43,911 nt of DNA. It comes from a virus. Numbering within the stretch: the first letter of the stretch is position 1; every line of letters starts with the position of its first letter. The position numbers were made by a program, and so were the translations under genes. Location of the stretch: IMG/VR virus record IMGVR_UViG_3300009702_000039, positions 1 through 43,911 of that record, one strand, 5' to 3'. Positions 20,378-27,974 of this stretch are shown piece after piece. The notes beneath the pieces were generated by a model. It was given only the letters and a program-made list of their open reading frames with translations, was not told where the DNA came from and made no database searches.

Positions 20378-20470
20378 ATAGTGACACTGTGAGTAAGGTT
20401 ACTCCTGAAATAGTGACACTGGGGGTAGGGTTATTAGCTCTGTTACACACACTGGGAGTAGGGGTATTAG
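20378..20470 (+). repeat. three tandem ~32-base repeats
   Basis: The unit ATAGTGACACTG followed by GGGTAGGGTTATTAG-like sequence starts at 20378 and 20410. A third, more diverged unit keeps CACTGGGAGTAGGGGTATTAG cut to its core at about 20450-20470. The conserved CACTG cores lie at 20385, 20418 and 20450, so the period is 33 then 32 bases, three helical turns, suggesting a protein bound to one face of the DNA. Confidence 0.7.
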
Positions 20471-20483
20471 AGCAGGATTTCAG

Positions 20484-20514
20484 AGAATCTGTTTAATATC
20501 AGGCACTTAGAGCA
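20484..20514 (+). repeat. 31-base direct repeat, second copy
   Basis: Second copy of the unit at 20138-20168 (two mismatches), followed by the inverted 13-mer TACAAATGTATAC at 20526-20538. It lies about 120 bases before the terminase small subunit gene. Confidence 0.75.
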
Positions 20515-20570
20515 TTCTGTATGATTACAAATGTATACATGACCATTGTGCAACAGATTGCAATGATTCA

Positions 20571-20603
20571 TTGACTATCGTGCACCGTGCCAGACAATAG
20601 TCA
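20571..20603 (+). promoter_or_regulatory. possible rightward promoter with overlapping dyad
   Basis: TTGACT (20571-20576) and GACAAT (20593-20598) with a 16-base spacer are a weak match to a sigma-70 promoter. The same stretch contains the dyad TGACTAT (20572-20578) / ATAGTCA (20597-20603). Located 30 bases before the packaging genes, it could be a regulated late promoter, but the -10 match is poor. Confidence 0.3.
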
Positions 20604-20632
20604 GCAACTATGCGTCACAGGAGCCGAGAGAT

Positions 20633-21079
20633 ATGGGAAAATTGACCGTGAGAATGGGGCCGCTGGCCGGTCTGCATCGGAGCCACGCGCTGCTCATCAT
20701 TGAGTGGCTCAAGGACTTCAGCCTGCAGCGTGCAGCAGAGGCCGCCGGTATGACGTTTGAGAATGCAACCAAGGTCATGAAAAGGGAAGACGTGCGTGCC
20801 ATCGTAGACGGACAGCTCGAGGAGCTGATGCACAATTCACAGATTGATGCGCAGTGGCTGCTGTTCGAGCTGGTGGACAATCACCGGCTGGCCAGGCAGC
20901 AGGGCAACATTGCAGCGTCCAACGCAGCACTCCGCATCATAGCTCAGCACGTCACGGTGAAGGCACTCGCACCGATAGCCGTCGACCATACGTCATCCGA
21001 TGGCAGCATGACACCGGCCCCGGCCATGACACCTGATGAGCTGCGTGGCATTGCCGATGAGCTGGAGGCTGCCTGCTGA
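20633..21079 (+). CDS. terS: terminase small subunit
   Basis: A 148-residue protein in the first structural position. An N-terminal helix-turn-helix (WLKDFSLQRAAEAAGMTFEN then ATKVMKREDVRAIVDG) matches the DNA-recognition domain of phage small terminases, followed by helical oligomerisation sequence (NAALRIIAQHVT) and an acidic end (PDELRGIADELEAAC). AGGAG lies 9-10 bases before ATG 20633. It selects the packaging site and hands DNA to the large subunit encoded next. Confidence 0.75.
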   Translation: MGKLTVRMGPLAGLHRSHALLIIEWLKDFSLQRAAEAAGMTFENATKVMKREDVRAIVDGQLEELMHNSQIDAQWLLFELVDNHRLARQQGNIAASNAALRIIAQHVTVKALAPIAVDHTSSDGSMTPAPAMTPDELRGIADELEAAC

Positions 21080-21080
21080 T

Positions 21081-23231
21081 ATGTTCATGAGGGGTGGAGA
21101 AGCTGTTGATAAGTCTGTGAGTAACTCTGGTACAAGCTGTGCAGAGGCTGTGGATAAGCCTGTGGATAAGCTGGGGAGAACCTGTGAAAAAGCTGTGGAG
21201 ATTGACTTCATAAAGGCGACCCGGGGGAAGGGGGAGGGGGCCATGCATAAAAACATGTCCTTCCTGCTCCCAGAATCCGCACCAGATTTTTTACAATGCC
21301 CCACAGAAAAAAGTGACTCTTTTTTACAATGCCCCACAGAAAAAAGTGACACAGAAAATGTTGATTTTACAGAACCACGTGAATCACGTTTTTCTGAGCA
21401 GTATGAGAAAACTGATTCAGAAAAACACATTTCAATTTCTGAAGTTGATTCAGAAAAACGCGATGCAATTTTGAAAGTGAAACTGCTGACAGATTTTTTA
21501 TTTTTTACACGCTGGATGTTCAAACATGTCCTCGGTAAGCAGTTCATTGTAGCCCGGCACCATAAAATTATTGCCAAGGCGTTGACGAAGGTGGCGAGCG
21601 GTGAAATAACACGCCTGATTATCAACGTGCCTCCTCGATACGGTAAGACAGCTCTGGCCGTTCACATGTTCAATGCGTGGATACTTGCCAACAACTCGGC
21701 ATCCAGAAGCATCCATCTGAGCTACTCTGACGACCTGGCCCTGGACAACTCATCGGCTATCCGTGACATCGTCAAGCATGACGAGTTCCAGCGTATGTTC
21801 CCCGTTAAGCTGCGCACAGACAATGACTCGAAGAAGAAGTGGTACACTGATACAGACGGCGGGCTGTACAGTGTTGCGTCCGGCGGGGCCATCACCGGGT
21901 TCGGCGCGGGTGCCATGGAGCGTACCATATCCGGTACAGGCTCGCCTGCTGACGGGTTCGGTGGGTTCATCAGTATAGATGACCCGTTGAAGCCGGACGA
22001 TAGCTACAGCGATGCGGCACGGACGGCGGTGAACCGGCGCTACAACGGCACCATCGCGTCGCGTGTCAACTCTGAAGAGACACCTGTCGTAGTCATCATG
22101 CAGAGGCTGAACGAGGACGACCTCAGTGGGTTCCTGCTGGACGGAGGCTCCGGGGAGGAGTGGGTGCACATCTGCCTACCGGCCATCAACGAAGACCCGG
22201 AGGTCGGGCCTGTGGGTGAGCCGCTGTGGCCGGAGAAGCATAGCCTCGAGCGACTGAGGCAGATGGAGCAGGCTGACCCGTACACCTTCGCGGGACAGTA
22301 CCAGCAGCGCCCGGCACCCATCGGCGGCGGACAGTTTAAGGATGAGTGGTGGCAGTTCTACCGCAAGCCGCCGCAGATACTGTATCGGCAGATTTACGGG
22401 GACACCGCGATGAAGATAAAAGAGGTGAACGACTTCAGTGTGCTCCAGTGCTGGGGTCGCACTGATAAGGGTATCGTGCTGCTCGACCAGCTGCGTGGCA
22501 AGTGGGAGGGGCCGGAGCTGTTGAAGCAGACGGTGGCCTTCTGGAACAAGCACTCGCATGTGAAGGGGATGGGCACACTGAGGAAGATTTGCATTGAGGA
22601 TAAGGCGTCCGGCACCGGGCTGATACAGAGCCTGCAGCGCAGGAAGGACGACGATGGTAACATGCTGCCGAGCATCCCTGTTAAACCAATACAACGTGGC
22701 ATTGACAAGATAGTACGAGCCAATGATGTGTCTCCATGGGTGGAGGCCGGACACGTGTCATTGCCTCAGGATGCACCATGGCTGAGCGACTATCTGGCTG
22801 AGTTCGGCATGTTTCCGAAGGGCAAGCATGATGACCAGATTGACCCGACAATGGACGCAATTAAGGATATGCTACAGGAGGCAGACATGAGTTTCATTCC
22901 ATCAGCAGAGGTGTGCAAGTCAATCAGAGCAGGTAGTGGCCACTATATGGGCGATGACCCCCTCATCGGAGGACTGTATATCGCCAAGAACGCCAATGAA
23001 AAGAGTTTCATTCAGTTCCGGCGCGGCAAGGATGCGTGTAGCGAGACGAGTTACACTATCAACTGGGAGAAGAGTAGTGACCCGGTGAGGCTGAGGGAGC
23101 TGGTGGTTAAGACCATCGAGAAGCATAAGCCCGACATGATGTTCATCGGAGAGGCCGGTGCAGGGCTGCTGTGTGACGACTTGCTGGCTCTCGGTCATAA
23201 CATTACACGGGTCATCATGTCCGGGGAGTAG
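21081..23231 (+). CDS. terL: terminase large subunit with N- and C-terminal extensions
   Basis: A 716-residue packaging motor if started at ATG 21081. The ATPase has Walker A PPRYGKTAL (about 184-192) and Walker B GFISIDDPLKPDD (about 296-308); the nuclease has YGDTAMK (about 439), IEDKASGTG (about 506) and HDDQIDP (about 583). The first 120-150 residues are low-complexity and repetitive (VDK repeats, a duplicated FLQCPTEKSD unit), so ATG 21243, preceded by a purine-rich GGGGGAGGGGG, is an alternative start. Residues after about 603 form an extra domain (GGLYIAKNANEK, FIGEAGAGLLCDDLLALG) like a degenerate RNase H-type nuclease. The stop is TAG. Confidence 0.88.
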   Translation: MFMRGGEAVDKSVSNSGTSCAEAVDKPVDKLGRTCEKAVEIDFIKATRGKGEGAMHKNMSFLLPESAPDFLQCPTEKSDSFLQCPTEKSDTENVDFTEPRESRFSEQYEKTDSEKHISISEVDSEKRDAILKVKLLTDFLFFTRWMFKHVLGKQFIVARHHKIIAKALTKVASGEITRLIINVPPRYGKTALAVHMFNAWILANNSASRSIHLSYSDDLALDNSSAIRDIVKHDEFQRMFPVKLRTDNDSKKKWYTDTDGGLYSVASGGAITGFGAGAMERTISGTGSPADGFGGFISIDDPLKPDDSYSDAARTAVNRRYNGTIASRVNSEETPVVVIMQRLNEDDLSGFLLDGGSGEEWVHICLPAINEDPEVGPVGEPLWPEKHSLERLRQMEQADPYTFAGQYQQRPAPIGGGQFKDEWWQFYRKPPQILYRQIYGDTAMKIKEVNDFSVLQCWGRTDKGIVLLDQLRGKWEGPELLKQTVAFWNKHSHVKGMGTLRKICIEDKASGTGLIQSLQRRKDDDGNMLPSIPVKPIQRGIDKIVRANDVSPWVEAGHVSLPQDAPWLSDYLAEFGMFPKGKHDDQIDPTMDAIKDMLQEADMSFIPSAEVCKSIRAGSGHYMGDDPLIGGLYIAKNANEKSFIQFRRGKDACSETSYTINWEKSSDPVRLRELVVKTIEKHKPDMMFIGEAGAGLLCDDLLALGHNITRVIMSGE
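21104..21169 (+). repeat. DnaA-box-like repeats inside the terminase gene
   Basis: TGTGGATAA, the complement of the DnaA box TTATCCACA, occurs exactly at 21149-21157 and 21161-21169, and as TGTTGATAA at 21104-21112. They encode the VDK repeats of the N-terminal extension. They may be fortuitous coding repeats or true DnaA sites. Confidence 0.5.
21287..21350 (+). repeat. tandem 33-base repeat in the terminase gene
   Basis: A 31-base sequence starting TTTTTTACAATGCCCCACAG is identical at 21287-21317 and 21320-21350 (33-base period). It encodes the duplicated peptide FLQCPTEKSD. The surrounding 250 bases are much richer in A and T than the rest of the gene. Confidence 0.8.
22887..23231 (+). CDS. 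possible internal in-frame start: separate C-terminal domain of terminase
   Basis: AGGAGG at 22876-22881 sits five bases before ATG 22887, in frame within the terminase large subunit gene. This is one of the best Shine-Dalgarno sites in the late region and would yield a 114-residue protein (MSFIPSAEVCKSIRAGSG to the common end) equal to the C-terminal extra domain. In-frame internal starts that make a stand-alone C-terminal product are known in phage head genes. The alternative is chance: the same bases encode a plausible LQEADM helix. Confidence 0.45.
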   Translation: MSFIPSAEVCKSIRAGSGHYMGDDPLIGGLYIAKNANEKSFIQFRRGKDACSETSYTINWEKSSDPVRLRELVVKTIEKHKPDMMFIGEAGAGLLCDDLLALGHNITRVIMSGE

Positions 23232-23240
23232 AAGAATAAG

Positions 23241-23537
23241 ATGCAGTTCAAAACCAAGGAAGCAGAGATGTATTGGGCAATGCGTCTGTGGGTAATAGAC
23301 TCCGGGTCACTGCCGCTGTGTCATCAGATGGAGCAGCAGATGACAGCGATTGAGTTCAGTTACGACAAGATGGACAGATTAAACATTGACTTCTCTCCTG
23401 AGTGGTGCTCGGCTCTCGCACTGACATTTGCCTATTTTGTACCGAAGAGAGAAGACCCGAGAAGCGAGCTGGATAGGCTGCCGGGTACTCGAGAAAAGGG
23501 ACATGTTGGCGATTACAATCCACTTGATTTTGTATAA
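23241..23537 (+). CDS. hypothetical protein, 98 aa
   Basis: A 98-residue protein: MQFKTKEAEMYWAMRLWVID at the start, with FSPEWCSALALTFAYFVPKR in the middle. It lies between the terminase and portal genes. The Shine-Dalgarno is weak (GAAGAATAAG). It is mostly helical and has no membrane segment long enough to be certain. No family is recognised. Confidence 0.65.
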   Translation: MQFKTKEAEMYWAMRLWVIDSGSLPLCHQMEQQMTAIEFSYDKMDRLNIDFSPEWCSALALTFAYFVPKREDPRSELDRLPGTREKGHVGDYNPLDFV

Positions 23538-23548
23538 GGAGACTTATT

Positions 23549-23794
23549 ATGTGTTTTTTTGGCGGAGGTTCCCCAGCACCAGCACCAACACCGGCAGCAC
23601 CCCCGAAGCTGCCTGAAGCACCTGTAACACCGACGGACAACAGCGGTAAAGCAGGTCAGGCTGATTCCATTCGCAGGCGGGCCGCGGCGGGCAAGTCCCG
23701 GGCGACCAGTAACATTTTATCCAGTCCGCTGGGAATCAGTGATGCACAACAGAGTCAGACATCGTTAGGTACCAAGACGCTTTTGGGAGCTTAA
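23549..23794 (+). CDS. Pro/Ala-rich small protein before portal, 81 aa
   Basis: An 81-residue protein beginning MCFFGGGSPAPAPTPAAPPK, then a polar region (RRRAAAGKSRATSNILSSPL) and TKTLLGA at the end. Short proteins with this 'GGG...PAP.P' start, an RRR...TS middle and a T(L)LG(A) end are common next to the portal in podophages; their role is uncertain, possibly head-tail junction or scaffold. AAGGAG lies about 8 bases before ATG 23549. Confidence 0.65.
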   Translation: MCFFGGGSPAPAPTPAAPPKLPEAPVTPTDNSGKAGQADSIRRRAAAGKSRATSNILSSPLGISDAQQSQTSLGTKTLLGA

Positions 23795-23795
23795 T

Positions 23796-25472
23796 GTGGG
23801 AAGAGAACTGACAGAGATTGCCAAATACAACAAGCGACTGGCATCGCTTAGGTCTGAAAGGTCATCTTTCATCCCGGTGTATCAGGAGCTTTCTGATTAC
23901 GTATTGTCACACCGGGGTCGGTTTCTCACTACTGACCGGAACAAAGGTTACAAGCGTAACACTAAGCAGATAAACAACACTGCCCGGCTGGCCAGTCGCA
24001 CATTGGCTGCAGGTATGATGTCAGGCATTACCTCACCGGCTCGACCATGGTTCAGACTGGGTACGCCAGACCCTGACTTGATGGAGTTTGAGTCAGTGAA
24101 GCAGTGGCTGCACAGAACACAGATGGTCATGTATCGCGTGTTCGCTCAGTCGAACTTCTACAATTCAGTACATGTCCTGTATAGCGAGCTGGGTACATTT
24201 GGCACCGGGGTGATGGGAATCTATCCGGACTTTAAGAATGTGATTCGCTGTCGTCCGTATACGGTCGGTAGTTACATGCTGGGCACAAACGGCATGGGCA
24301 TCGTTGATACGTTCTATCATGAGCACGAGTTGACCGTGGGGCAGATTGTCAAAGAGTTCGGCATAGACAACGTCAGTGAACATATAAAGCAACAGTGGAA
24401 CACTGGCAATACTGAAGCATGGTTGCCTCTTGTTCACTTGATTGAGCCGAATGACAACCGGGACAGAATGAGTCCGCTGGCACGGGACAAGGCGTATCGG
24501 TCAGTGTATTATGAGAGAGGGAAGAACAGGGCTGCTGAAAATGCATTCCTGCGCCGGTCAGGGTTCGATGACTTCTCTATCATCGCGGCACGCTGGGACT
24601 TGGGTGGCGATGACATCTATGCCACTGATTGCCCGGGCATGACTGCGTTGGGTGACATTAAGGCACTGCAGCTTGGCGAGCGCCGCAAGTTTCAGGCACT
24701 GGATAAGGTAGTCGACCCACCGATGCAGGGGCCAGCTGCTATGAGGAACAAGGTCAACAAATCATTGAGGAACGGTGAGTATATCACTACCGATGGTTCC
24801 GGCTCGGTAAGCTCGATTTATGGTAACTTCCGACCAGACCTCGCCGCCATGGTGAGCATTAACAACGAGACAGAGAGTCGCATCAACGAGGCATTCTATA
24901 AAGACCTGTTCCTGATGCTGGCCAACACTGACCGGCGTGAGATTACAGCACGTGAGGTGGCGGAGAAGCATGAGGAGAAGTTGTTGATGCTTGGCCCGGT
25001 GCTCGAGAGGTTCCACAGTGAAGGACTTGACCCTATCATCGACATCACTTTCAACAAACTGCAGAGAGCCGGTGTGTTACCGCACCCGCCGCCAGAGATG
25101 AATAATGTACGTCTACAGGTGAACTATGTGTCCGTGTTGGCTCAGGCCCAACGGCTGGTGGCGCTTAGTAGTCTGGACAGGATTGGTGGATATATCGGTA
25201 ACCTGGCACAACTTTGGCCTGAGGCTCGTAACAAGTTCAACGTGGAACAGTCGATTGATGAGTATGGTGATTCACTCGGCATTGACCCCAAGATTATCAG
25301 GAGCGATGACGAAGCTGCAGCACTCACAGAGAAAGACCAGCAAGCACAACAGGTGGCACAGCAAGCTGAGGCAAGTGCCAGAGCTGCTGATATTGCCCAT
25401 AAGCTGGGTAACGCTTCAACTGCTGATGACACTGCACTCGGAGATACCATGAAGAAAGCAGGAATGAAGTGA
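23796..25472 (+). CDS. portal (head-to-tail connecting) protein
   Basis: A 558-residue protein of the T7-type bacteriophage head-to-tail connecting family. The N-terminus (IAKYNKRLASLRSERSSFIP), LASRTLAAGMMSGITSPARP and WFRLGTPDP are characteristic, as is TADRREIT-like sequence (NTDRREITAREVAEKHEEKL) before the C-terminal helices. Twelve copies would form the ring through which DNA enters the head. Translation starts at GTG 23796 with GGGAG six bases upstream; the ATG two bases earlier is out of frame. Length is normal for the family. Confidence 0.92.
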   Translation: MGRELTEIAKYNKRLASLRSERSSFIPVYQELSDYVLSHRGRFLTTDRNKGYKRNTKQINNTARLASRTLAAGMMSGITSPARPWFRLGTPDPDLMEFESVKQWLHRTQMVMYRVFAQSNFYNSVHVLYSELGTFGTGVMGIYPDFKNVIRCRPYTVGSYMLGTNGMGIVDTFYHEHELTVGQIVKEFGIDNVSEHIKQQWNTGNTEAWLPLVHLIEPNDNRDRMSPLARDKAYRSVYYERGKNRAAENAFLRRSGFDDFSIIAARWDLGGDDIYATDCPGMTALGDIKALQLGERRKFQALDKVVDPPMQGPAAMRNKVNKSLRNGEYITTDGSGSVSSIYGNFRPDLAAMVSINNETESRINEAFYKDLFLMLANTDRREITAREVAEKHEEKLLMLGPVLERFHSEGLDPIIDITFNKLQRAGVLPHPPPEMNNVRLQVNYVSVLAQAQRLVALSSLDRIGGYIGNLAQLWPEARNKFNVEQSIDEYGDSLGIDPKIIRSDDEAAALTEKDQQAQQVAQQAEASARAADIAHKLGNASTADDTALGDTMKKAGMK

Positions 25473-25723
25473 GTAAACAGGAAGACCCCAGAAGTATTGA
25501 ACTCGCGGACTTGAATTATGTGATGAGTAGTCAGGCAGGGCGTAATGTGTTGTATCGCTTTTTAAGATACAGTGGATTAGATGTTGACAACTTTAACAAG
25601 GACACACATATTCACGCGAAGAATGCAGGTCGACGAGAAGTTGGCCTGTTCATGCGGGATGAGTTGAAATACGCATGTTACAACAAATACATGTTGATGA
25701 TGAAGGAGAATGAGGATGGCTGA
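25469..25723 (+). CDS. Bbp19-like head protein
   Basis: An 84-residue protein: LNYVMSSQAGRNVLYRFLRY then AGRREVGLFMRDELKYACYN and KYMLMMKENED. This matches my memory of the small Bbp19-type phage protein encoded between portal and scaffold. It starts at GTG 25469, overlapping the portal stop, with AGGA about eight bases upstream. The next gene starts within its last codons. Its exact role is not known. Confidence 0.75.
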   Translation: MSKQEDPRSIELADLNYVMSSQAGRNVLYRFLRYSGLDVDNFNKDTHIHAKNAGRREVGLFMRDELKYACYNKYMLMMKENEDG

Positions 25724-26405
25724 TGAACAGACGGTGGAAGGTGGGACGTCTACAGAGGGGCAGGAAACTGAAGGTGGAACATCTGTAGAGGATAAAGAAA
25801 ACCAAGGTGCAGCTGGCACTGAGGGCAACGGTACAGACGAGGGTACCGAACAGAATACGGACAAGTCTGGAAAAGACGAGTCCAATGAAGATTCGTCCAA
25901 AGAGGGCGATGAGGCTGGCAAGTCGGCAAACGATGTGCCGGAGAACTACGACGACTTTACGATGCCTGAAGGCATTGAGGTTGATGAGACTGCTCTTAAA
26001 GAAGCTGCTCCTGTTTTTAAGGAGCTGGGATTGAATCAGGAGCAGGCTCAGAAACTCGTTGACCTTCAAGCTAAGATGGCCGTCGAAGGTCAGAAAGCAC
26101 AAGTTGAAGCCTTCAATGCTCAGCTTGATGATTGGGATACTCAGTCGCTTAACGATAAAGAGTTCGGTGGTGATAAGTTCGATGAGAACATTAAAACTGC
26201 TTCGCTTGCTGTCGAGAAGTTCGGTACTCCCGAGTTAAAGACTATGTTGGAAACACATGGCCTTTATGCACACCCGGAAGTGGTTCGTTTCTTTTACCGG
26301 GTTGGCAACACCCTGAAAGAGGATAACCCCGGCAGCGGTGGAAATCCTGTGAAGGGAAAAACTGACAGAGTGACCCAGCTGTACGGGCCTCAAAATAAAG
26401 AATAA
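25716..26405 (+). CDS. scaffolding protein
   Basis: A 229-residue protein directly before the capsid gene. The first 75 residues are very acidic and low complexity (E, G, D, T, S), the middle contains PENYDDFTMPEGIEVDETAL and a long helix (EQAQKLVDLQAKMAVEGQKA), and the end is flexible and basic. The 'P..Y....P.G...D......F...A...GL...QAQ.L' pattern is typical of podophage scaffold/head-assembly proteins. Start 25716 is set by AAGGAG 7 bases upstream rather than the in-frame ATG at 25710. Confidence 0.8.
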   Translation: MADEQTVEGGTSTEGQETEGGTSVEDKENQGAAGTEGNGTDEGTEQNTDKSGKDESNEDSSKEGDEAGKSANDVPENYDDFTMPEGIEVDETALKEAAPVFKELGLNQEQAQKLVDLQAKMAVEGQKAQVEAFNAQLDDWDTQSLNDKEFGGDKFDENIKTASLAVEKFGTPELKTMLETHGLYAHPEVVRFFYRVGNTLKEDNPGSGGNPVKGKTDRVTQLYGPQNKE

Positions 26406-26417
26406 AGGAGATTTACC

Positions 26418-27416
26418 ATGACTACTATTGGAGCAACATTCGTTGATTTAATCGACGTATATAAGCAGCAAGATGGTTCCGGCAATTTCGTGCCGGTCAT
26501 CGAAATGCTGTCTGAACTTAACCCTATTCTCGACGACGCATTGGCTGTCGAGTGTAACAAGGGAACAACTCATCTGCACACTGTGCGTACCGGCCTTCCG
26601 GCTGTTACGTGGGGCCGCCTGTATCAGGGCATCCCTCAGAGCAAGTCTGGCAAGCAACAGGTGGAAGACACCACGGGCTTCGTGGAAGGTTTGTCCAGTG
26701 TTGACAAACGTATCCTCGAGCTGAGCACCAACGAAGGTGCTGTCCGATTGTCCGAGGCCAAGAGCTACATTGAAGCGATGAACAACGAAGTCGCGTCCCG
26801 TATCTTCTATGGTAACACGGCTTCTGACCCTGAGCAGTTCATGGGTCTGGCTCCTCGCTACAATTCGCTGACCGCGCCGAATGGCAATCAGATTATTGAT
26901 GCTGGTGGTACTGGCAGCGATAACACGTCCATCTGGTTCGTGACGTGGGGTGATGAGCAGACTGGCCTGTTGTATCCGAAAGGCACGCATGCTGGTGTAA
27001 CCCGGGAAGACAAGGGTGAACAGCGTGTACTGGATGCTTCCAATAACCCGTACTATGTGAAGGAAGAAATGTTCACATGGCACATTGGTTTGTATGTCAA
27101 AGACTGGCGCTACAATGCTCGTATTGCCAACGTCGATGTCAGCAACATGCAGGCAGGTACCGTGAAACTGTATGACTTCATGCGCAAAGCGTACTACAAG
27201 CTGCAGAGTCGTCGTGTACCAGGTGGCCGTCAGGCTATCTACTGTAACCGCGACGTACTTGAGGCACTGGATGCGCTGGCTTTCAACGCCGGTGCAACTG
27301 ATAACTTCACCCGTCTCCGCGTGAAGGAGATTGAAGGTGAAGAAGTGCTGACGTATCGTGGCATTCCGATTCGTGAATCGGACGCCGTGCTGAATACTGA
27401 GGCGCGTGTAGTATAA
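26418..27416 (+). CDS. major capsid protein
   Basis: A 332-residue protein with a strong AAAGGAG before ATG 26418. FVPVIEMLSELNPILDDALA at the start, the LPAVTWGRLYQGIPQSKS region and SRIFYGNTASDPEQFMGLAP match the major capsid protein of BPP-1/BcepC6B-type podophages (HK97 fold). It follows the scaffold and precedes the cement protein. A hairpin with a GNRA loop follows the stop codon, which may stabilise the highly expressed message. Confidence 0.9.
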   Translation: MTTIGATFVDLIDVYKQQDGSGNFVPVIEMLSELNPILDDALAVECNKGTTHLHTVRTGLPAVTWGRLYQGIPQSKSGKQQVEDTTGFVEGLSSVDKRILELSTNEGAVRLSEAKSYIEAMNNEVASRIFYGNTASDPEQFMGLAPRYNSLTAPNGNQIIDAGGTGSDNTSIWFVTWGDEQTGLLYPKGTHAGVTREDKGEQRVLDASNNPYYVKEEMFTWHIGLYVKDWRYNARIANVDVSNMQAGTVKLYDFMRKAYYKLQSRRVPGGRQAIYCNRDVLEALDALAFNAGATDNFTRLRVKEIEGEEVLTYRGIPIRESDAVLNTEARVV

Positions 27417-27429
27417 TTGACCAACGGAT

Positions 27430-27447
27430 GGGGAGGGCAACCTCCCC
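27430..27447 (+). terminator. stem-loop after the capsid gene
   Basis: GGGGAGG (27430-27436) and CCTCCCC (27441-27447) form a perfect 7-bp stem with a GCAA tetraloop 14 bases after the capsid stop. No U-run follows, so it is more likely an mRNA-stabilising or processing structure than a full terminator. Confidence 0.5.
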
Positions 27448-27478
27448 TCCATAAATAAATTGTCCAAAGGAGGACGCT

Positions 27479-27907
27479 ATGATTTTTTCTGCTAATCAAA
27501 TCTTTTCTGACGCACAGGCAATTACTGCCACCACGTTATCCACCAATGTCATTGACCTTGGTGCGGCTGGCACACCTTACGGTGGCAAGGCTGCGCTGAA
27601 TGCCGACGTTGGCAAAGGCAATGATATTCCTTTGCTGGCTCAGGTGGTCGCTGACTTTAACAACCTGACCAGCTTGACCGTTGCGGTCGAGACTGGCACA
27701 ACTGCATCTCTGGGCACTGTGTTGGCTCAGGAGACTATTCCCGTAGCTGACCTTGTTGCTGGTAAACAGTTCAGTGTTGATGACCTGCCTCAGGGTGTCA
27801 AACGCTATCTGGGCTTCCGTTATACGGTAACCGGTACTGCGCCGACTACTGGTGCTATCACCGCAGGTATCACCATGGGCAACCAGACCAACGTCACTGG
27901 TGCGTAA
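27479..27907 (+). CDS. capsid cement/decoration protein (Bbp16-like)
   Basis: A 142-residue protein with AGGAGG eight to nine bases upstream. VIDLGAAGTPYGGKAALNAD, GKGNDIPLLAQVVADFNNLT and LPQGVKRYLGFRYTVTGTAP match the Bbp16-type capsid cement proteins encoded after the capsid gene in BPP-1-like phages. It is rich in beta strand. Such proteins trimerise on the outside of the head and stabilise it. Confidence 0.8.
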   Translation: MIFSANQIFSDAQAITATTLSTNVIDLGAAGTPYGGKAALNADVGKGNDIPLLAQVVADFNNLTSLTVAVETGTTASLGTVLAQETIPVADLVAGKQFSVDDLPQGVKRYLGFRYTVTGTAPTTGAITAGITMGNQTNVTGA

Positions 27908-27916
27908 GTAGGTAAC

Positions 27917-27940
27917 GGGGCAGTTTCGGCTGCCCCATTT
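27917..27940 (+). terminator. probable terminator after the capsid-cement pair
   Basis: GGGGCAG (27917-27923) and CTGCCCC (27930-27936) pair perfectly around TTTCGG, followed by ATTTCCTT. The hairpin is strong and the U-run short, so partial termination is likely; this would keep the capsid and cement messages more abundant than the tail genes. Confidence 0.6.
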
Positions 27941-27974
27941 CCTTAATTATTACCCGATTTCAAGGAGAAGAACA

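Larger units (their letters stand above)
19676..20632. other. divergent control region, no genes
   Basis: About 950 bases separate the leftward operon from the rightward packaging/structural genes. No protein gene longer than a few codons is convincing. The region is AT-rich and contains the AGTGTCCGC set (19743-20131), a 31-base direct repeat (20138-20168 and 20484-20514), a 13-base inverted pair, an 11-bp inverted repeat (20199-20273), three ~32-base repeats (20378-20470) and a TGACTAT/ATAGTCA dyad (20572-20603). A 13-codon frame at 20291-20332 with GGAGG upstream is noted but not called. Confidence 0.75.

Noticed and set aside
21024-21040. CTGATGA on the plus strand in the small terminase gene
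   Set aside because: No stem I, II or III partners and no cleavage triplet nearby.
26448-27467. Long minus-strand frame opposite the capsid gene
   Set aside because: The plus strand encodes a clear major capsid protein; the antisense frame results from codon composition.
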